The notes beneath the pieces are model-generated. The model did no database searches. It saw only the letters and a list, made by a program, of their open reading frames with translations, and was not told the origin of the DNA. From NCBI GenBank assembly GCA_947585865.1, contig CANPXH010000011.1, positions 1 to 64,000 on the forward strand: a stretch of DNA of 64,000 bases, given 5' to 3'. A program made the translations under genes and the position numbers. How positions within the stretch are numbered: position 1 is the stretch's first letter; each line of letters starts with the position of its first letter. Source of the DNA: an uncultured Clostridia bacterium. GTDB taxonomy: Bacteria > Bacillota > Clostridia > Lachnospirales > CAG-274. Below are positions 51,438 to 59,844 of the stretch, one piece after another.

Positions 51438-51503
51438 ATGCGTACCTCCCATATCGTTATGTACTTACAGTATCCCCAAAGCAGATAAATTATAGCATAA
51501 AAA

Positions 51504-51544
51504 AACTCTGTTCGGAAGAAATATCATCTATCCAAAACAGAGTT
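51504..51544 (-). terminator. Terminator after the PAP2 gene
   Basis: AACTCTGTT (51504-51512) and AACAGAGTT (51536-51544) pair perfectly. On the minus strand it lies right after the stop at 51550 and is followed by seven T. Confidence 0.85.
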
Positions 51545-51549
51545 ATATT

Positions 51550-52041
51550 TTAAAGCAAAAATCCCACAAGTCCGCCGACAGCGGCAACTATCCAGCCGCA
51601 AAGCACGTCAAGGGGATAGTGTACTCCCGTCATTATCCTTGAAAAGCCTGTGCAGAAGGCAAGCAGCACGAACACTGCCGCCGCAGGCGGGTATACGAGC
51701 ACCCAGCTTAAGGCTATTATCAAGGATGAAGCGGCATGGTTGCTGGGAAGAGAGCCGTTTGCCTCATGGGGCACAAGGCTTTCTATATCCTCCGCCTCAA
51801 ATGGTCTGGGCTTGCCGATAAATTTGCGCAGCACCGTGTTTACCACAAGTACCGTAAAAGGCACAAGTATATATTTGGGTATTGAAAAAATATCCGACCT
51901 CAGCAAAAGCATAAGAAATCCCAGTCCGTATATAAATATATATATAAATTTGGAAAAGCGGGATAACAATACCGCCGCCTTTGCCGCAGCTTCATTGCTC
52001 AGCGTATAATCATATATCTTGTAAAAAAGCTTTTTATTCAT
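51550..52041 (-). CDS. PAP2 family membrane phosphatase
   Basis: PAP2 enzymes remove phosphate from lipid phosphates such as undecaprenyl pyrophosphate. The 163-residue product has several TM helices and the three family motifs, KPRPFEAED (about 80-88), SLPSNHAASS (about 101-110; PSNH instead of PSGH) and SRIMTGVHYPLDVLCGW (about 137-153). ATG 52041 overlaps the dapF stop (TAATG), so the start is clear; an in-frame extension to 52116 lies inside dapF. By context it may recycle the lipid carrier for the surface-polysaccharide locus upstream. Confidence 0.88.
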   Translation of the reverse strand: MNKKLFYKIYDYTLSNEAAAKAAVLLSRFSKFIYIFIYGLGFLMLLLRSDIFSIPKYILVPFTVLVVNTVLRKFIGKPRPFEAEDIESLVPHEANGSLPSNHAASSLIIALSWVLVYPPAAAVFVLLAFCTGFSRIMTGVHYPLDVLCGWIVAAVGGLVGFLL

Positions 52042-52883
52042 TATTCTCCCCAAACACCGTCGCATATAAATGCTGCCGGGCCTGTCATATAAACGTGGCC
52101 GTCTTCTTCCTTCCAATGTATAGTAAGGCTTCCGCCCAAAAGCTTTACCTCAATGGGAACTCTCGGACATATGCCCTTTATATTGGCAGCCACAACAGTT
52201 GCGCAGGTGCCTGTGCCGCAAGCCCACGTCTCGCCTGCTCCTCTTTCCCACACACGCATTTTAAGGTGAGTATCATCCACCGTTTCCACAAACTCTACAT
52301 TTGTCTTTCTGGGAAAATGCTCATCTGTCTCTATGACTGAGCCGTATTTTTCCACATCAAAGCTCATAACATCCTCATCTATAAAGGCCACCGCATGGGG
52401 ATTGCCCATAGACACGCAAGTAAATGCAAACTCTCTGTCACAAGAAGCTATTTTAATATCAATGACAGGCTCGCCCTTTGCCCTTACCGGCACATCCTCC
52501 GCCTTGAGCACAGGCTCGCCCATATCCACGGTCAAAAGCTCAGCCTCGCCCTTATTGTTTTCATGTATCTCTATTACCTTTATGCCTGCAAGAGTCTCCA
52601 ATGTAATGGGATTTTTCTTTACAATGCCCCTGTCGTACACATATTTTCCCACGCAGCGTGAAGCATTGCCGCACATCTCAGCCTCTGAACCGTCTGAATT
52701 GAACATCCTCATTTTAACATCAGCTTTATCTCCCGGACATATGAGCACAAGTCCGTCTGAGCCTACGCCGAAATGTCTGTCGCTTATTTTTCTGGCTACT
52801 TCGGAGGGATCATCGACCTTTTCCTCAAAGCAGTTCACATATATATAGTCATTGCCGCAGCCGTGCATTTTAGTAAATTTCAT
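52041..52883 (-). CDS. dapF: Diaminopimelate epimerase
   Basis: DapF converts LL- to meso-diaminopimelate for peptidoglycan and lysine. The 280-residue product starts [17 protein letters not shown], has the two catalytic cysteines in [15 protein letters not shown] (about 70-84) and [15 protein letters not shown] (about 216-230), and MGNPHAVAF near residue 150. The start lies 12 nt after the PrsA-like gene. The presence of DapF implies a meso-DAP-type cell wall. Confidence 0.96.
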   Translation of the reverse strand: MKFTKMHGCGNDYIYVNCFEEKVDDPSEVARKISDRHFGVGSDGLVLICPGDKADVKMRMFNSDGSEAEMCGNASRCVGKYVYDRGIVKKNPITLETLAGIKVIEIHENNKGEAELLTVDMGEPVLKAEDVPVRAKGEPVIDIKIASCDREFAFTCVSMGNPHAVAFIDEDVMSFDVEKYGSVIETDEHFPRKTNVEFVETVDDTHLKMRVWERGAGETWACGTGTCATVVAANIKGICPRVPIEVKLLGGSLTIHWKEEDGHVYMTGPAAFICDGVWGE

Positions 52884-52895
52884 GGTAAACCTCCG

Positions 52896-53849
52896 TTATA
52901 CAATGTGTATCTCATTCCATACAGCATCATTTTTTGTTATATCGGTATTTTCCGCCCAGTTCTCATTCTGAGCCTGATATATCTCTTGTTTTTTCTCGTT
53001 TATATAGTTTTCTCTTATATTCTCTTTAAGCTCTTTATTGCTTTTGTCCACCACATCTATTATCTTGAATATATGATAGCCGTCGGTGTCCTCGGACAGT
53101 GTACACTGACCCTTTTTAAGGGAGTATATCTTATCCAGCGTGTTTTGAGTATACAGACTGGGATCAAGGGTAAATGAAGACCTGTTGCCGTTGGGAGCCA
53201 CCCTTGCAAGCACGGAATCAAAATCTGCGCCCTTGCTTATATCTTCATAGGCGGCTCTTATTTTGTCCAGATTGCCGCTGCCGGAAACATCTGTCTGCAA
53301 GAATATCTCCTTTACCACATAGTCTGTAAACTCGGACTTGTTTTCTTCACAATACTGTGCAAAATACTCGTCAAACTCCTCCTCGTTTATAACATAGCTG
53401 TCCGTAACATAGCCGTACACCTTTTGCTGGAGTATGCCTTCCTCCATTATTTTGTACACCTTATCCCTGTCCATTCCATATTCGGCGATCTGCTCAGGCG
53501 TAAACTCGGCAAGCAGGCTGTCCGTCTGCTGATCTATAAGAGCCTTGTCACTGTCGTCGACAGCTATATTGAGAGAAGGCGCTTCCTTCACGGCAGTCTT
53601 TACCATAAGTATGGAGTTGACTGCATTTTGCTTGGCCACTTCCTCGGCGCTCACGCCGTCAAAATCCGCAAGCCATATGTCGCTGCCGCCCTGCTGCTCA
53701 AAATTCTTCTTCTGCTCTGTAAGATAGACCATAAATTCTCCACGGTCTATTTTGTCGTTGCCTATTTTTACAACACAGTCCTTGCCCATAGAACAGCCTG
53801 TAAGGACTGCAAGCATCAGTATCAGCGCTAATTTCCTCATAGAAGACAC
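52896..53849 (-). CDS. Lipoprotein foldase of the PrsA/SurA parvulin type
   Basis: PrsA-type lipoproteins help secreted proteins fold outside the membrane. The 317-residue product has a lipobox LTGC (about 16-19) after a short signal, a SurA-like helical N-domain with VNSILMVKTAVKEAP, and a parvulin-like PPIase domain (about 190-280) with EIFLQTD, AAYEDISKGADFDSVLARVAPNG and LKKGQCTLSEDTDGYHIFKI. The domain order is typical of PrsA. It lies between the TagA-like gene and dapF, probably in one transcript. Confidence 0.85.
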   Translation of the reverse strand: MSSMRKLALILMLAVLTGCSMGKDCVVKIGNDKIDRGEFMVYLTEQKKNFEQQGGSDIWLADFDGVSAEEVAKQNAVNSILMVKTAVKEAPSLNIAVDDSDKALIDQQTDSLLAEFTPEQIAEYGMDRDKVYKIMEEGILQQKVYGYVTDSYVINEEEFDEYFAQYCEENKSEFTDYVVKEIFLQTDVSGSGNLDKIRAAYEDISKGADFDSVLARVAPNGNRSSFTLDPSLYTQNTLDKIYSLKKGQCTLSEDTDGYHIFKIIDVVDKSNKELKENIRENYINEKKQEIYQAQNENWAENTDITKNDAVWNEIHIV

Positions 53850-53859
53850 TCTCCTTGCA

Positions 53860-54597
53860 TCAGTTCATATTGCCCTTTATCTTCTCCTTTATTACAACAA
53901 GCATAAAAAGGGGCAGCTGCATCATCCTGCCTATTCTTGAAGGCTGCTTCATAAGTCTGTAGAACCATTCCAAATTGTGGCGCACGAAAAATTCGGGAGC
54001 TCTCGGCACATTGCCGCACCAACCGTCAAAGCTTCCGCCTACGCCGACAGCCGCCTTTACATTAAGATGCCTGATGTTTGCATATATCCACTTTTCCTGC
54101 TTGGGAAAGCCTATGCCCACCAGCAGCAGATCGGGGCTTTTGTCATTTATATCCTCTATTATTTTCTTTTCCTTTTCATCGTCAAAATATCCATCGGTAC
54201 AGCCTGCTATTTTTATTCCGGGATAACGCTGCTCTATGGCCGCCTTAGCCCTTTGGGCAATGCCTGGAGCGGAGCCGAAAAAATATACCGTTTTATCCGT
54301 ATCCTTTAATCTGTCAAACACGGACAAAAGCATATCGTAGCCCGCAACTCTTTCCTTGATAGGGTTTTTGGTGAATTTAGAGGCATACACTATGCCTATA
54401 CCGTCGGGCACGTTCATGGCAGAGGAATTCAGAACCTCCATAAATTCCCTGTCCTTGCGGGCTTTCATCACCATTTCCGGATTAGGCGTGAATACCATGG
54501 ACTTGCCCTTTGAGTCAATAAGACTCATCATTTTATCCACAGCCTCATTGGGCTTTATATTGTTGAACGGTACTCCCAATATATTGCAAATACTCAT
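53860..54597 (-). CDS. tagA: WecG/TagA/CpsF family glycosyltransferase
   Basis: TagA-type enzymes add ManNAc (or ManNAcA) to GlcNAc-PP-undecaprenol. The 245-residue product starts with SICNILGVPFNNIKPNEAVDKM, has MVFTPNPEMVMKARKD (about 35-50), NVPDGIGIVYASK (about 64-76), VYFFGSAPGIAQRA (about 104-117) and the closing GFPKQEKWIYANIRHL and GVGGSFDGWCGNVPRAPEFFVRHNLEWFYRLMKQPSR, all characteristic. Together with WecC and CsaB it suggests a ManNAc-containing, pyruvylated wall polymer. I use tagA as family name; the true sugar is not proven. Confidence 0.88.
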   Translation of the reverse strand: MSICNILGVPFNNIKPNEAVDKMMSLIDSKGKSMVFTPNPEMVMKARKDREFMEVLNSSAMNVPDGIGIVYASKFTKNPIKERVAGYDMLLSVFDRLKDTDKTVYFFGSAPGIAQRAKAAIEQRYPGIKIAGCTDGYFDDEKEKKIIEDINDKSPDLLLVGIGFPKQEKWIYANIRHLNVKAAVGVGGSFDGWCGNVPRAPEFFVRHNLEWFYRLMKQPSRIGRMMQLPLFMLVVIKEKIKGNMN

Positions 54598-54610
54598 AGC
54601 TTCATCCTTT

Positions 54611-55057
54611 TTACTTAATATTATAGCTTCCCTTTACAAGAAACCATGCTGCCTCTGTTACCTTGACGCCTCTGCCGTCATTACGTGGTATTATCATTAT
54701 ATGATTGAGAGCTGCCTTATGCCCGTTGTAAAGAGCTTGACCCGTTGTAGCATCAACTATGCCTTCCTTGCCGCTTATTACAATATCTCCCTTGCCGGCA
54801 CGCAGTATCATCTCTGTGCCCTCGCCGCCTATGATCGTCTTGCCTACGCCTACGGACACGGGAACATAGCTTCCTCCCACAGACACGGAACCGCTGTCCG
54901 AACCTACCATATTCATTACCTGATTTATTTTGTCATCCACATAGCTCTTGGACACAAGAGGGTCGGCCTCGGAGCCTGCGTCTGCCGCAAATACTGTACC
55001 CATTACCAGCACTATGCTTGCCATTACACTTATAAAACCAACCAAAAACCTTTTCAT
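54611..55057 (-). CDS. Small secreted protein of unknown function next to csaB
   Basis: The 148-residue product has a signal peptide (about 1-25, VFA-AD). The mature part is predicted to have a short helix, then many Gly/Val-rich beta strands such as VSVGGSYVPVSVGVGKTIIGGEGTEMILRAGKGDIVIS, and ends with NHIMIIPRNDGRGVKVTEAAWFLVKGSYNIK. I have seen similar proteins next to S-layer or wall polymer genes in Clostridia but cannot name the family. Its start overlaps the csaB stop by 4 nt, so it is coupled to csaB and may act on the outer surface with the pyruvylated polymer. Confidence 0.65.
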   Translation of the reverse strand: MKRFLVGFISVMASIVLVMGTVFAADAGSEADPLVSKSYVDDKINQVMNMVGSDSGSVSVGGSYVPVSVGVGKTIIGGEGTEMILRAGKGDIVISGKEGIVDATTGQALYNGHKAALNHIMIIPRNDGRGVKVTEAAWFLVKGSYNIK

Positions 55058-56184
55058 CTTAAACTCTCCTTTTTATTTCTTATAAGGCTGAACTGAGCAG
55101 AAAGCAGCCTGTCGTTTTCATCAGCCTTTTTTATCATAGTATCTGCCTTAGCCTTAAGGCAAGCCTTATATTTTTCCATATTGTCGAATATTTCACAGAC
55201 CTGCGAATATATCTTATCCGAATCCAGCCTTTCGCTTCTCACATCGCCGCCCTCGGGCATATCCAATTCCTTAAGATAATACTCTATCTTGGGATCGTAT
55301 ATTATGCCTACCATAGGCACGTTATTCACAGCGGCAAATATAAGAGAATGGAGCCTCATGCTTATCATAAGATCGAAGCAGCCTATTATGCCCAGTATCT
55401 GACCGGGCGCATAGCGCTTTTCAAGCATATAGCCTTTTTCCGACATGGCTGAGCACACCCTTTTGGATATATCTATATCCTTTGGGAACTCCATGGGCAG
55501 CAGCACCACATCTCTTCCGCTTTTCACTATATCATCGCAGACCCTTGCTATCTTTAAGATATAGTCATCGCCGTACTGAGCCTTTGACCATGCCCTTACA
55601 GATACCGCTACACGCTCTTTGTCATTGGGTATGCCTTCGGCTCCGAGAAGCTTTTCCGCTTCATCACGGTCTATTGACTCCAGCTTAAAGGCAGGATCCG
55701 CCGTGACAGTTACATTGGGATTGGTCACCCCTATGCTGCGGAGATCCTGTTCCGAAAGCTTTTCCCTGAGGGTGATCACGTCAACGGTATTTACAACGCT
55801 TTTGACAAGATGTCTGTTGAGCCTGCCCGTAACGGGGCCTATGCCGTTGGCATACAGCATTACTCTCTTTTTGAAAAGCTTTGCGGCCTTTATTATACTA
55901 AGGTAGTAAACAAGAGAACGAGTGCTTGTGCCGTTTTGCAAAAGAGTGCCGCCGCCGCTCAGTATGATGTCGCTTTTCCTTATGGCGGAAATTACCTTAG
56001 CCATATTAAAACGCTGCACAGAGTCGATACCGTATTCAGTTTTGGTAAAATCGGGTCTGTAGCTTAAGGCTGTGATATTCACATCCTTTGCCATTTTCCT
56101 GATGTTTGTGGTCATGGCCTGCAATATGGCTTCATCACCGCAATTACCATAGCCGTGGTAGCCGGCTATCAACAGATTTATCAT
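55054..56184 (-). CDS. csaB: Polysaccharide pyruvyl transferase CsaB
   Basis: CsaB adds a pyruvate ketal to a wall polysaccharide, creating the ligand for SLH-domain surface proteins. The 376-residue product starts INLLIAGYHGYGNCGDEAILQAM and has SGGGTLLQNGTSTRSLVYYL (about 75-94), MLYANGIGPVTG (about 110-121), VTADPAFKL and MRLHSLIFAAVNNVPMVGIIYDPK (about 282-305). All fit the family. It sits between the O-antigen ligase-like gene and the small secreted protein gene. No SLH protein gene is visible in the window. Confidence 0.93.
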   Translation of the reverse strand: MINLLIAGYHGYGNCGDEAILQAMTTNIRKMAKDVNITALSYRPDFTKTEYGIDSVQRFNMAKVISAIRKSDIILSGGGTLLQNGTSTRSLVYYLSIIKAAKLFKKRVMLYANGIGPVTGRLNRHLVKSVVNTVDVITLREKLSEQDLRSIGVTNPNVTVTADPAFKLESIDRDEAEKLLGAEGIPNDKERVAVSVRAWSKAQYGDDYILKIARVCDDIVKSGRDVVLLPMEFPKDIDISKRVCSAMSEKGYMLEKRYAPGQILGIIGCFDLMISMRLHSLIFAAVNNVPMVGIIYDPKIEYYLKELDMPEGGDVRSERLDSDKIYSQVCEIFDNMEKYKACLKAKADTMIKKADENDRLLSAQFSLIRNKKESLR

Positions 56185-56197
56185 AGGTTTTCACCTC

Positions 56198-57577
56198 TTA
56201 CTCTTTTTCGGAGCTTATCTTTTTGTTTTCCTCATACCATATACCCATTATTATTGCCACAAACAGCCAAAAAAGGCTTGTCATCATAGGAGTTTCAAAA
56301 ACATTTTCAAAGAAATTATGAGCTATAACGCCGCATAATCCCGCAAGTATGCCTGTGGAAAGCTCCCTTGACGCTTTTGTGGAGGATAATTTTATTGTTC
56401 TGAAGGAATTTATAACAACGCTGTACATAAGGATCATAAAGGCGCCAAAGCCCAGAAGTCCTGATTCTACAGCCATTTTAAGCATATTGTTGTCCATATA
56501 GAAGGTGTCTGTCCATGTGTAGCCCACAAGGTATTTCATACCGTTGTTCATAGCCACGGCGCCGCCAAAGTGACCAAGACCCACACCTAAAAGCAAATTG
56601 TTCTTAAGTATCTCAAGGCCCGTGAGCCAGCGCACCAGCCTGCCGCCCCTCAGAGATGACTCTATATATTCGGGGCTGAGCATATAGCCTATCCTATCGC
56701 CTACACTGGGCACCGCCGCTACCACGAGCACCGCCAGTATCACCGCCGGGATAATGAAGCGCTTGTCCTTAAGAAGTATATATATACCTGCCGCCAGCAT
56801 AAAGCCTATCCATGCGCCTCTTGAAAACGTGAATACAAGGCTTGCCAGCATAACAAGAGCCACAAGGCAGAAGAATATCCTGCTGAGTGTTTTCTTGGTC
56901 ATAAGGACAAGAGATACCGTCATAGGTATTGCCAATGTCAGCAAGGAGCCGAAAATATTGGGGCTTGTGAATATGGAGAACACTCTTGTCCTCACGCCTG
57001 CTTCGTTCTGATCCACCCAGCCGGCAGGCATCTCAACGCCTATGGCATACTGATACACCCCATACAGCGCAAGAAGTCCGACTATGAGCACAAAACAAAG
57101 GGTGACAGCCTTGGCTGATCTTTCGCCGTTTACAAGCTGTATCACCACAAAGTACCACAGCATATACTGAACTATGGCACGGAAGCCTTCCACTCCCACG
57201 GAAAAATCCGAGGAATTGAGCACAAGGCATATGACCATAGCGGCAATGAAAAGGAAAAGAGGAAAGTCCACAGGAGTGACCTTAAAGTTGTCCTCATCCC
57301 TGCACATTATCCACTTTATGCCCCACAAGCCTACAAGACCTATGAGAAAAAGCTCATCCCATATACTTGATATGCCGCCTGCAAAGGCTCTTATCGCCAC
57401 ATCCAGCACACCGTAGCCCGCAAGGAAAAACACCGCAACATCGTGATCGAATATCATAAGCGCTGCTGCCGTAACAAAGGCTATGCCCGCCAATGCGGCC
57501 AAAGGCCCCATGCCTCCGCACAAAAGCCCAAGTATTATTCCAATAGCCACTACCAAAATAACCAGCTTATTATTCAA
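56198..57577 (-). CDS. O-antigen ligase/polymerase family membrane protein
   Basis: The 459-residue product has about eleven TM helices. Its second half has the large outer loop and the pattern RLVRWLTGLEILKNNLLLGVGLGHFGG (about 323-349) followed by MDNNMLKMAVESGLLGF (about 368-384), which are typical of the Wzy_C/O-antigen ligase family. It would join or polymerise lipid-linked glycan outside the membrane. It starts 4 nt after the small membrane protein gene and precedes csaB by 13 nt, so it is in the same transcript. Confidence 0.88.
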   Translation of the reverse strand: MNNKLVILVVAIGIILGLLCGGMGPLAALAGIAFVTAAALMIFDHDVAVFFLAGYGVLDVAIRAFAGGISSIWDELFLIGLVGLWGIKWIMCRDEDNFKVTPVDFPLFLFIAAMVICLVLNSSDFSVGVEGFRAIVQYMLWYFVVIQLVNGERSAKAVTLCFVLIVGLLALYGVYQYAIGVEMPAGWVDQNEAGVRTRVFSIFTSPNIFGSLLTLAIPMTVSLVLMTKKTLSRIFFCLVALVMLASLVFTFSRGAWIGFMLAAGIYILLKDKRFIIPAVILAVLVVAAVPSVGDRIGYMLSPEYIESSLRGGRLVRWLTGLEILKNNLLLGVGLGHFGGAVAMNNGMKYLVGYTWTDTFYMDNNMLKMAVESGLLGFGAFMILMYSVVINSFRTIKLSSTKASRELSTGILAGLCGVIAHNFFENVFETPMMTSLFWLFVAIIMGIWYEENKKISSEKE

Positions 57578-57581
57578 AATA

Positions 57582-58127
57582 TCACCCCAACATAATATCT
57601 GTGAGCCATTTCAGAGCCTTTACAAAAAGGCAGGACAAAAAGGCCGTCATATACATTCCGCAAAGCACCACGAACATACCTGATGCAAATATTATCCAGC
57701 AAAGCACCATATTCGCAAGAGTCACACTGTCTGTAATTATCATTGATATAATGCTGCCTATAGGTATGCTCATAAGAAGTATGCCTGCAAGATACGTTAC
57801 ATTGCCTGCGCCCAAGCTCTTTATCTTGCGGACAGCGGTATAAAGCATACTCCCCCTTATCATAGGGGCAAATATATTATGCAGCGCTCCGCATATGATA
57901 TCCGCTATGCGGGCCAAAAAGCATACAAAGCGATATACAAGAGAATATTGAAAATAAGGCCTCTTATATATATATCTGTGAAGTATGCCGCAGGCTATAC
58001 TGCTTCGCCAGCACACTCCCACCTTATCGGCACATTTCTTAAGTATGCTGCTCTCATAAGCATTCAGCACGAACTTTACAGTATTTATGATAAGTCTGCA
58101 AAACACACTGCTTTCAACACAGCTCAT
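57582..58127 (-). CDS. Small membrane protein, unknown function
   Basis: The 181-residue product has a Cys-rich N-terminal half with basic patches (MSCVESSVFC, then a helical region to residue 75) and two or three TM helices in the second half (about 107-127, 132-155, 160-177). AGGAGTTGTTTCT precedes the ATG, and the O-antigen-type gene follows after 4 nt, so it is real and co-transcribed. I do not recognise the family. By position it may help anchor or assemble the polysaccharide machinery. Confidence 0.6.
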   Translation of the reverse strand: MSCVESSVFCRLIINTVKFVLNAYESSILKKCADKVGVCWRSSIACGILHRYIYKRPYFQYSLVYRFVCFLARIADIICGALHNIFAPMIRGSMLYTAVRKIKSLGAGNVTYLAGILLMSIPIGSIISMIITDSVTLANMVLCWIIFASGMFVVLCGMYMTAFLSCLFVKALKWLTDIMLG

Positions 58128-58175
58128 AGAAACAACTCCTATCGCTATATTTTTAAACTGCCTTCGCCTAAAACA

Positions 58176-58682
58176 TTACTCGTCTTTCCATTCGATATTT
58201 CTTATCCTGCCGTTAGCCTCTACGGACTGAGTCTTTATAATGTAGTTATATCCCACTCTGGCCTCCTGTCCGCCTACCTTGAGCACAACATTAGACGGAT
58301 CTATTTTTTCCTTTATGACCACGGTCACGTCTTTCCAAAGAGGATGCTCGCTCAATACCGCCTTGCCTGTAGAGTCTGTGCCTACATAGGCTGCCGGCTC
58401 CGTCTTTACGTCTACTATCTCGGCGTCTGTAAGCTTTCCCCCTGCCGCAACGTGTTCGCCTATCTTAAGGTTTTCGCCTACCTCGGGAACCTGAAGACTT
58501 GAAAAAACGGTGATATAGCAATATTTATCCTCATCAAGAGGATCGAGCCCGTTTACATTTCTTTTGCTTGAGGTAAGTCTTACGGCTACCGCTCCTATTA
58601 TGGCTATTATCACAAGCACAACGATAATATCGATTATATTGAGTTTGCCGAACAGCTTTCCTTTTTCGTCTATGAACTTCAT
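58176..58682 (-). CDS. DUF4330 family single-pass membrane protein
   Basis: The 168-residue product starts MKFIDEKGKLFGKLNIIDIIVVLVIIAII, giving one TM helix at about 17-36, followed by an outer beta-rich domain with TVFSSLQVPEVGENLKIGEHVA and DVTVVIKEKI. This start is the hallmark of DUF4330 proteins that lie in polysaccharide loci of Firmicutes. Function unknown. It starts 1 nt after the GT4 gene stop and is part of the same transcript. Confidence 0.8.
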   Translation of the reverse strand: MKFIDEKGKLFGKLNIIDIIVVLVIIAIIGAVAVRLTSSKRNVNGLDPLDEDKYCYITVFSSLQVPEVGENLKIGEHVAAGGKLTDAEIVDVKTEPAAYVGTDSTGKAVLSEHPLWKDVTVVIKEKIDPSNVVLKVGGQEARVGYNYIIKTQSVEANGRIRNIEWKDE

Positions 58683-58683
58683 A

Positions 58684-59817
58684 TTATTTCTCCTTTGCTA
58701 TTTTATTGTATATTTCAATATGGGTAAGAGCCATTTTCTCACAAGAGAACAGTTTTTCCGCTCTGTCGTGGAATACCTCTCCCATTTTTTTTCTCATTTC
58801 ATCGTTTTTGCAAAGCCGCCTTATCCTGTCCGCAAGGGCATCGTAGCTGCCCGAAGGCACCAAATATCCGCTTCTGCCCTCTTCTATCATTTCGGGAATG
58901 CCTCCCACTGCCGTAGCCACTGTGGCCGCCGACATCCTTGCTCCTTCCAAAAGAGCATAGGGGAAGCTTTCGGAATAAGAGCTGAGCGTATTTATATCCA
59001 TATATTTGTAAAAGCTGTTCATCACAACGGGATCGGTTATCTGCCCTGCCATATATACTCTGCCGGCAAGTCCGTTGTCGGCTATATATGCCTTGCATTT
59101 ATCCCACATTTCTCCGTTGCCCAGTATTACAAAGTCTATGTTTTCCTCCTTATCGCATACAGCCTTTGCCGCCTTTAAAAATACGTCTACGCCTTTTACC
59201 GCATAAAGCCTTGCGGCAATGCCCACATATTTTTTATGGGGAGAATAGGGAACATTTATATTATCAAAAAACGCTTCCTTTTCCATAACGGGCAGCTCAC
59301 AGTTAAATTCAATGCCGTTGTATATAACATTAAGCCTTTCGGCCTTGAAGCCACGCTTTACAAGCATTTCCTTAAAAGCCTCGGTGACTGTGAAAATATG
59401 CTTGAAGCGTCTCAGGGCAAATGAATTTATGGGAGTATATATCATCTGCTTTCTGATATTGTCCTTGAAATCCAGCTTGTAATCGCTGTGGAGAGTAGTC
59501 ACCATAGGAACCTTCACCTTGTTCATTATGAAAAGCGATATATAGTTGGCTCTGGCACCGTGGCAATGCACTATATCGCAGCCGCAGGTATTCATGTAGC
59601 CGCTTATTTTCCCCAGCACCGATATATCATACCTCTTTTTCTGAGGTATCACGGTAACGGGAATGCCCAATTCCCTTGCCTCCTCTGTGAATATGCCCTC
59701 CATTATGCAGAGAAGCTCAGCATCTGTATTCTGTTTTCTCAGGTTGGAAAGGAGCGTAAGCACATGAGTCTTTGCGCCTCCCGTATCTCCTCCGCTTATA
59801 AAGTGAAGTACCTTCAT
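58684..59817 (-). CDS. Family 4 glycosyltransferase (first of two)
   Basis: The 377-residue GT-B enzyme has HFISGGDTGGAKTHVLTLLSNL at the N-terminus (acceptor side), DIVHCHGARANYISLF (about 79-94), the hinge YNGIEFNC and the donor-binding region with VGIAARLYAVKGVDVFLKAAK (about 196-216), and SSYSESFPYALLEGARMSAATVATAVGGIPE (about 278-308) with the conserved E-x7-E. It lies between the second GT4 gene (27 nt away) and the DUF4330 gene. The sugar is unknown. Confidence 0.93.
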   Translation of the reverse strand: MKVLHFISGGDTGGAKTHVLTLLSNLRKQNTDAELLCIMEGIFTEEARELGIPVTVIPQKKRYDISVLGKISGYMNTCGCDIVHCHGARANYISLFIMNKVKVPMVTTLHSDYKLDFKDNIRKQMIYTPINSFALRRFKHIFTVTEAFKEMLVKRGFKAERLNVIYNGIEFNCELPVMEKEAFFDNINVPYSPHKKYVGIAARLYAVKGVDVFLKAAKAVCDKEENIDFVILGNGEMWDKCKAYIADNGLAGRVYMAGQITDPVVMNSFYKYMDINTLSSYSESFPYALLEGARMSAATVATAVGGIPEMIEEGRSGYLVPSGSYDALADRIRRLCKNDEMRKKMGEVFHDRAEKLFSCEKMALTHIEIYNKIAKEK

Positions 59818-59844
59818 ATCAAAACCTCTTGATACTGTGATTTG

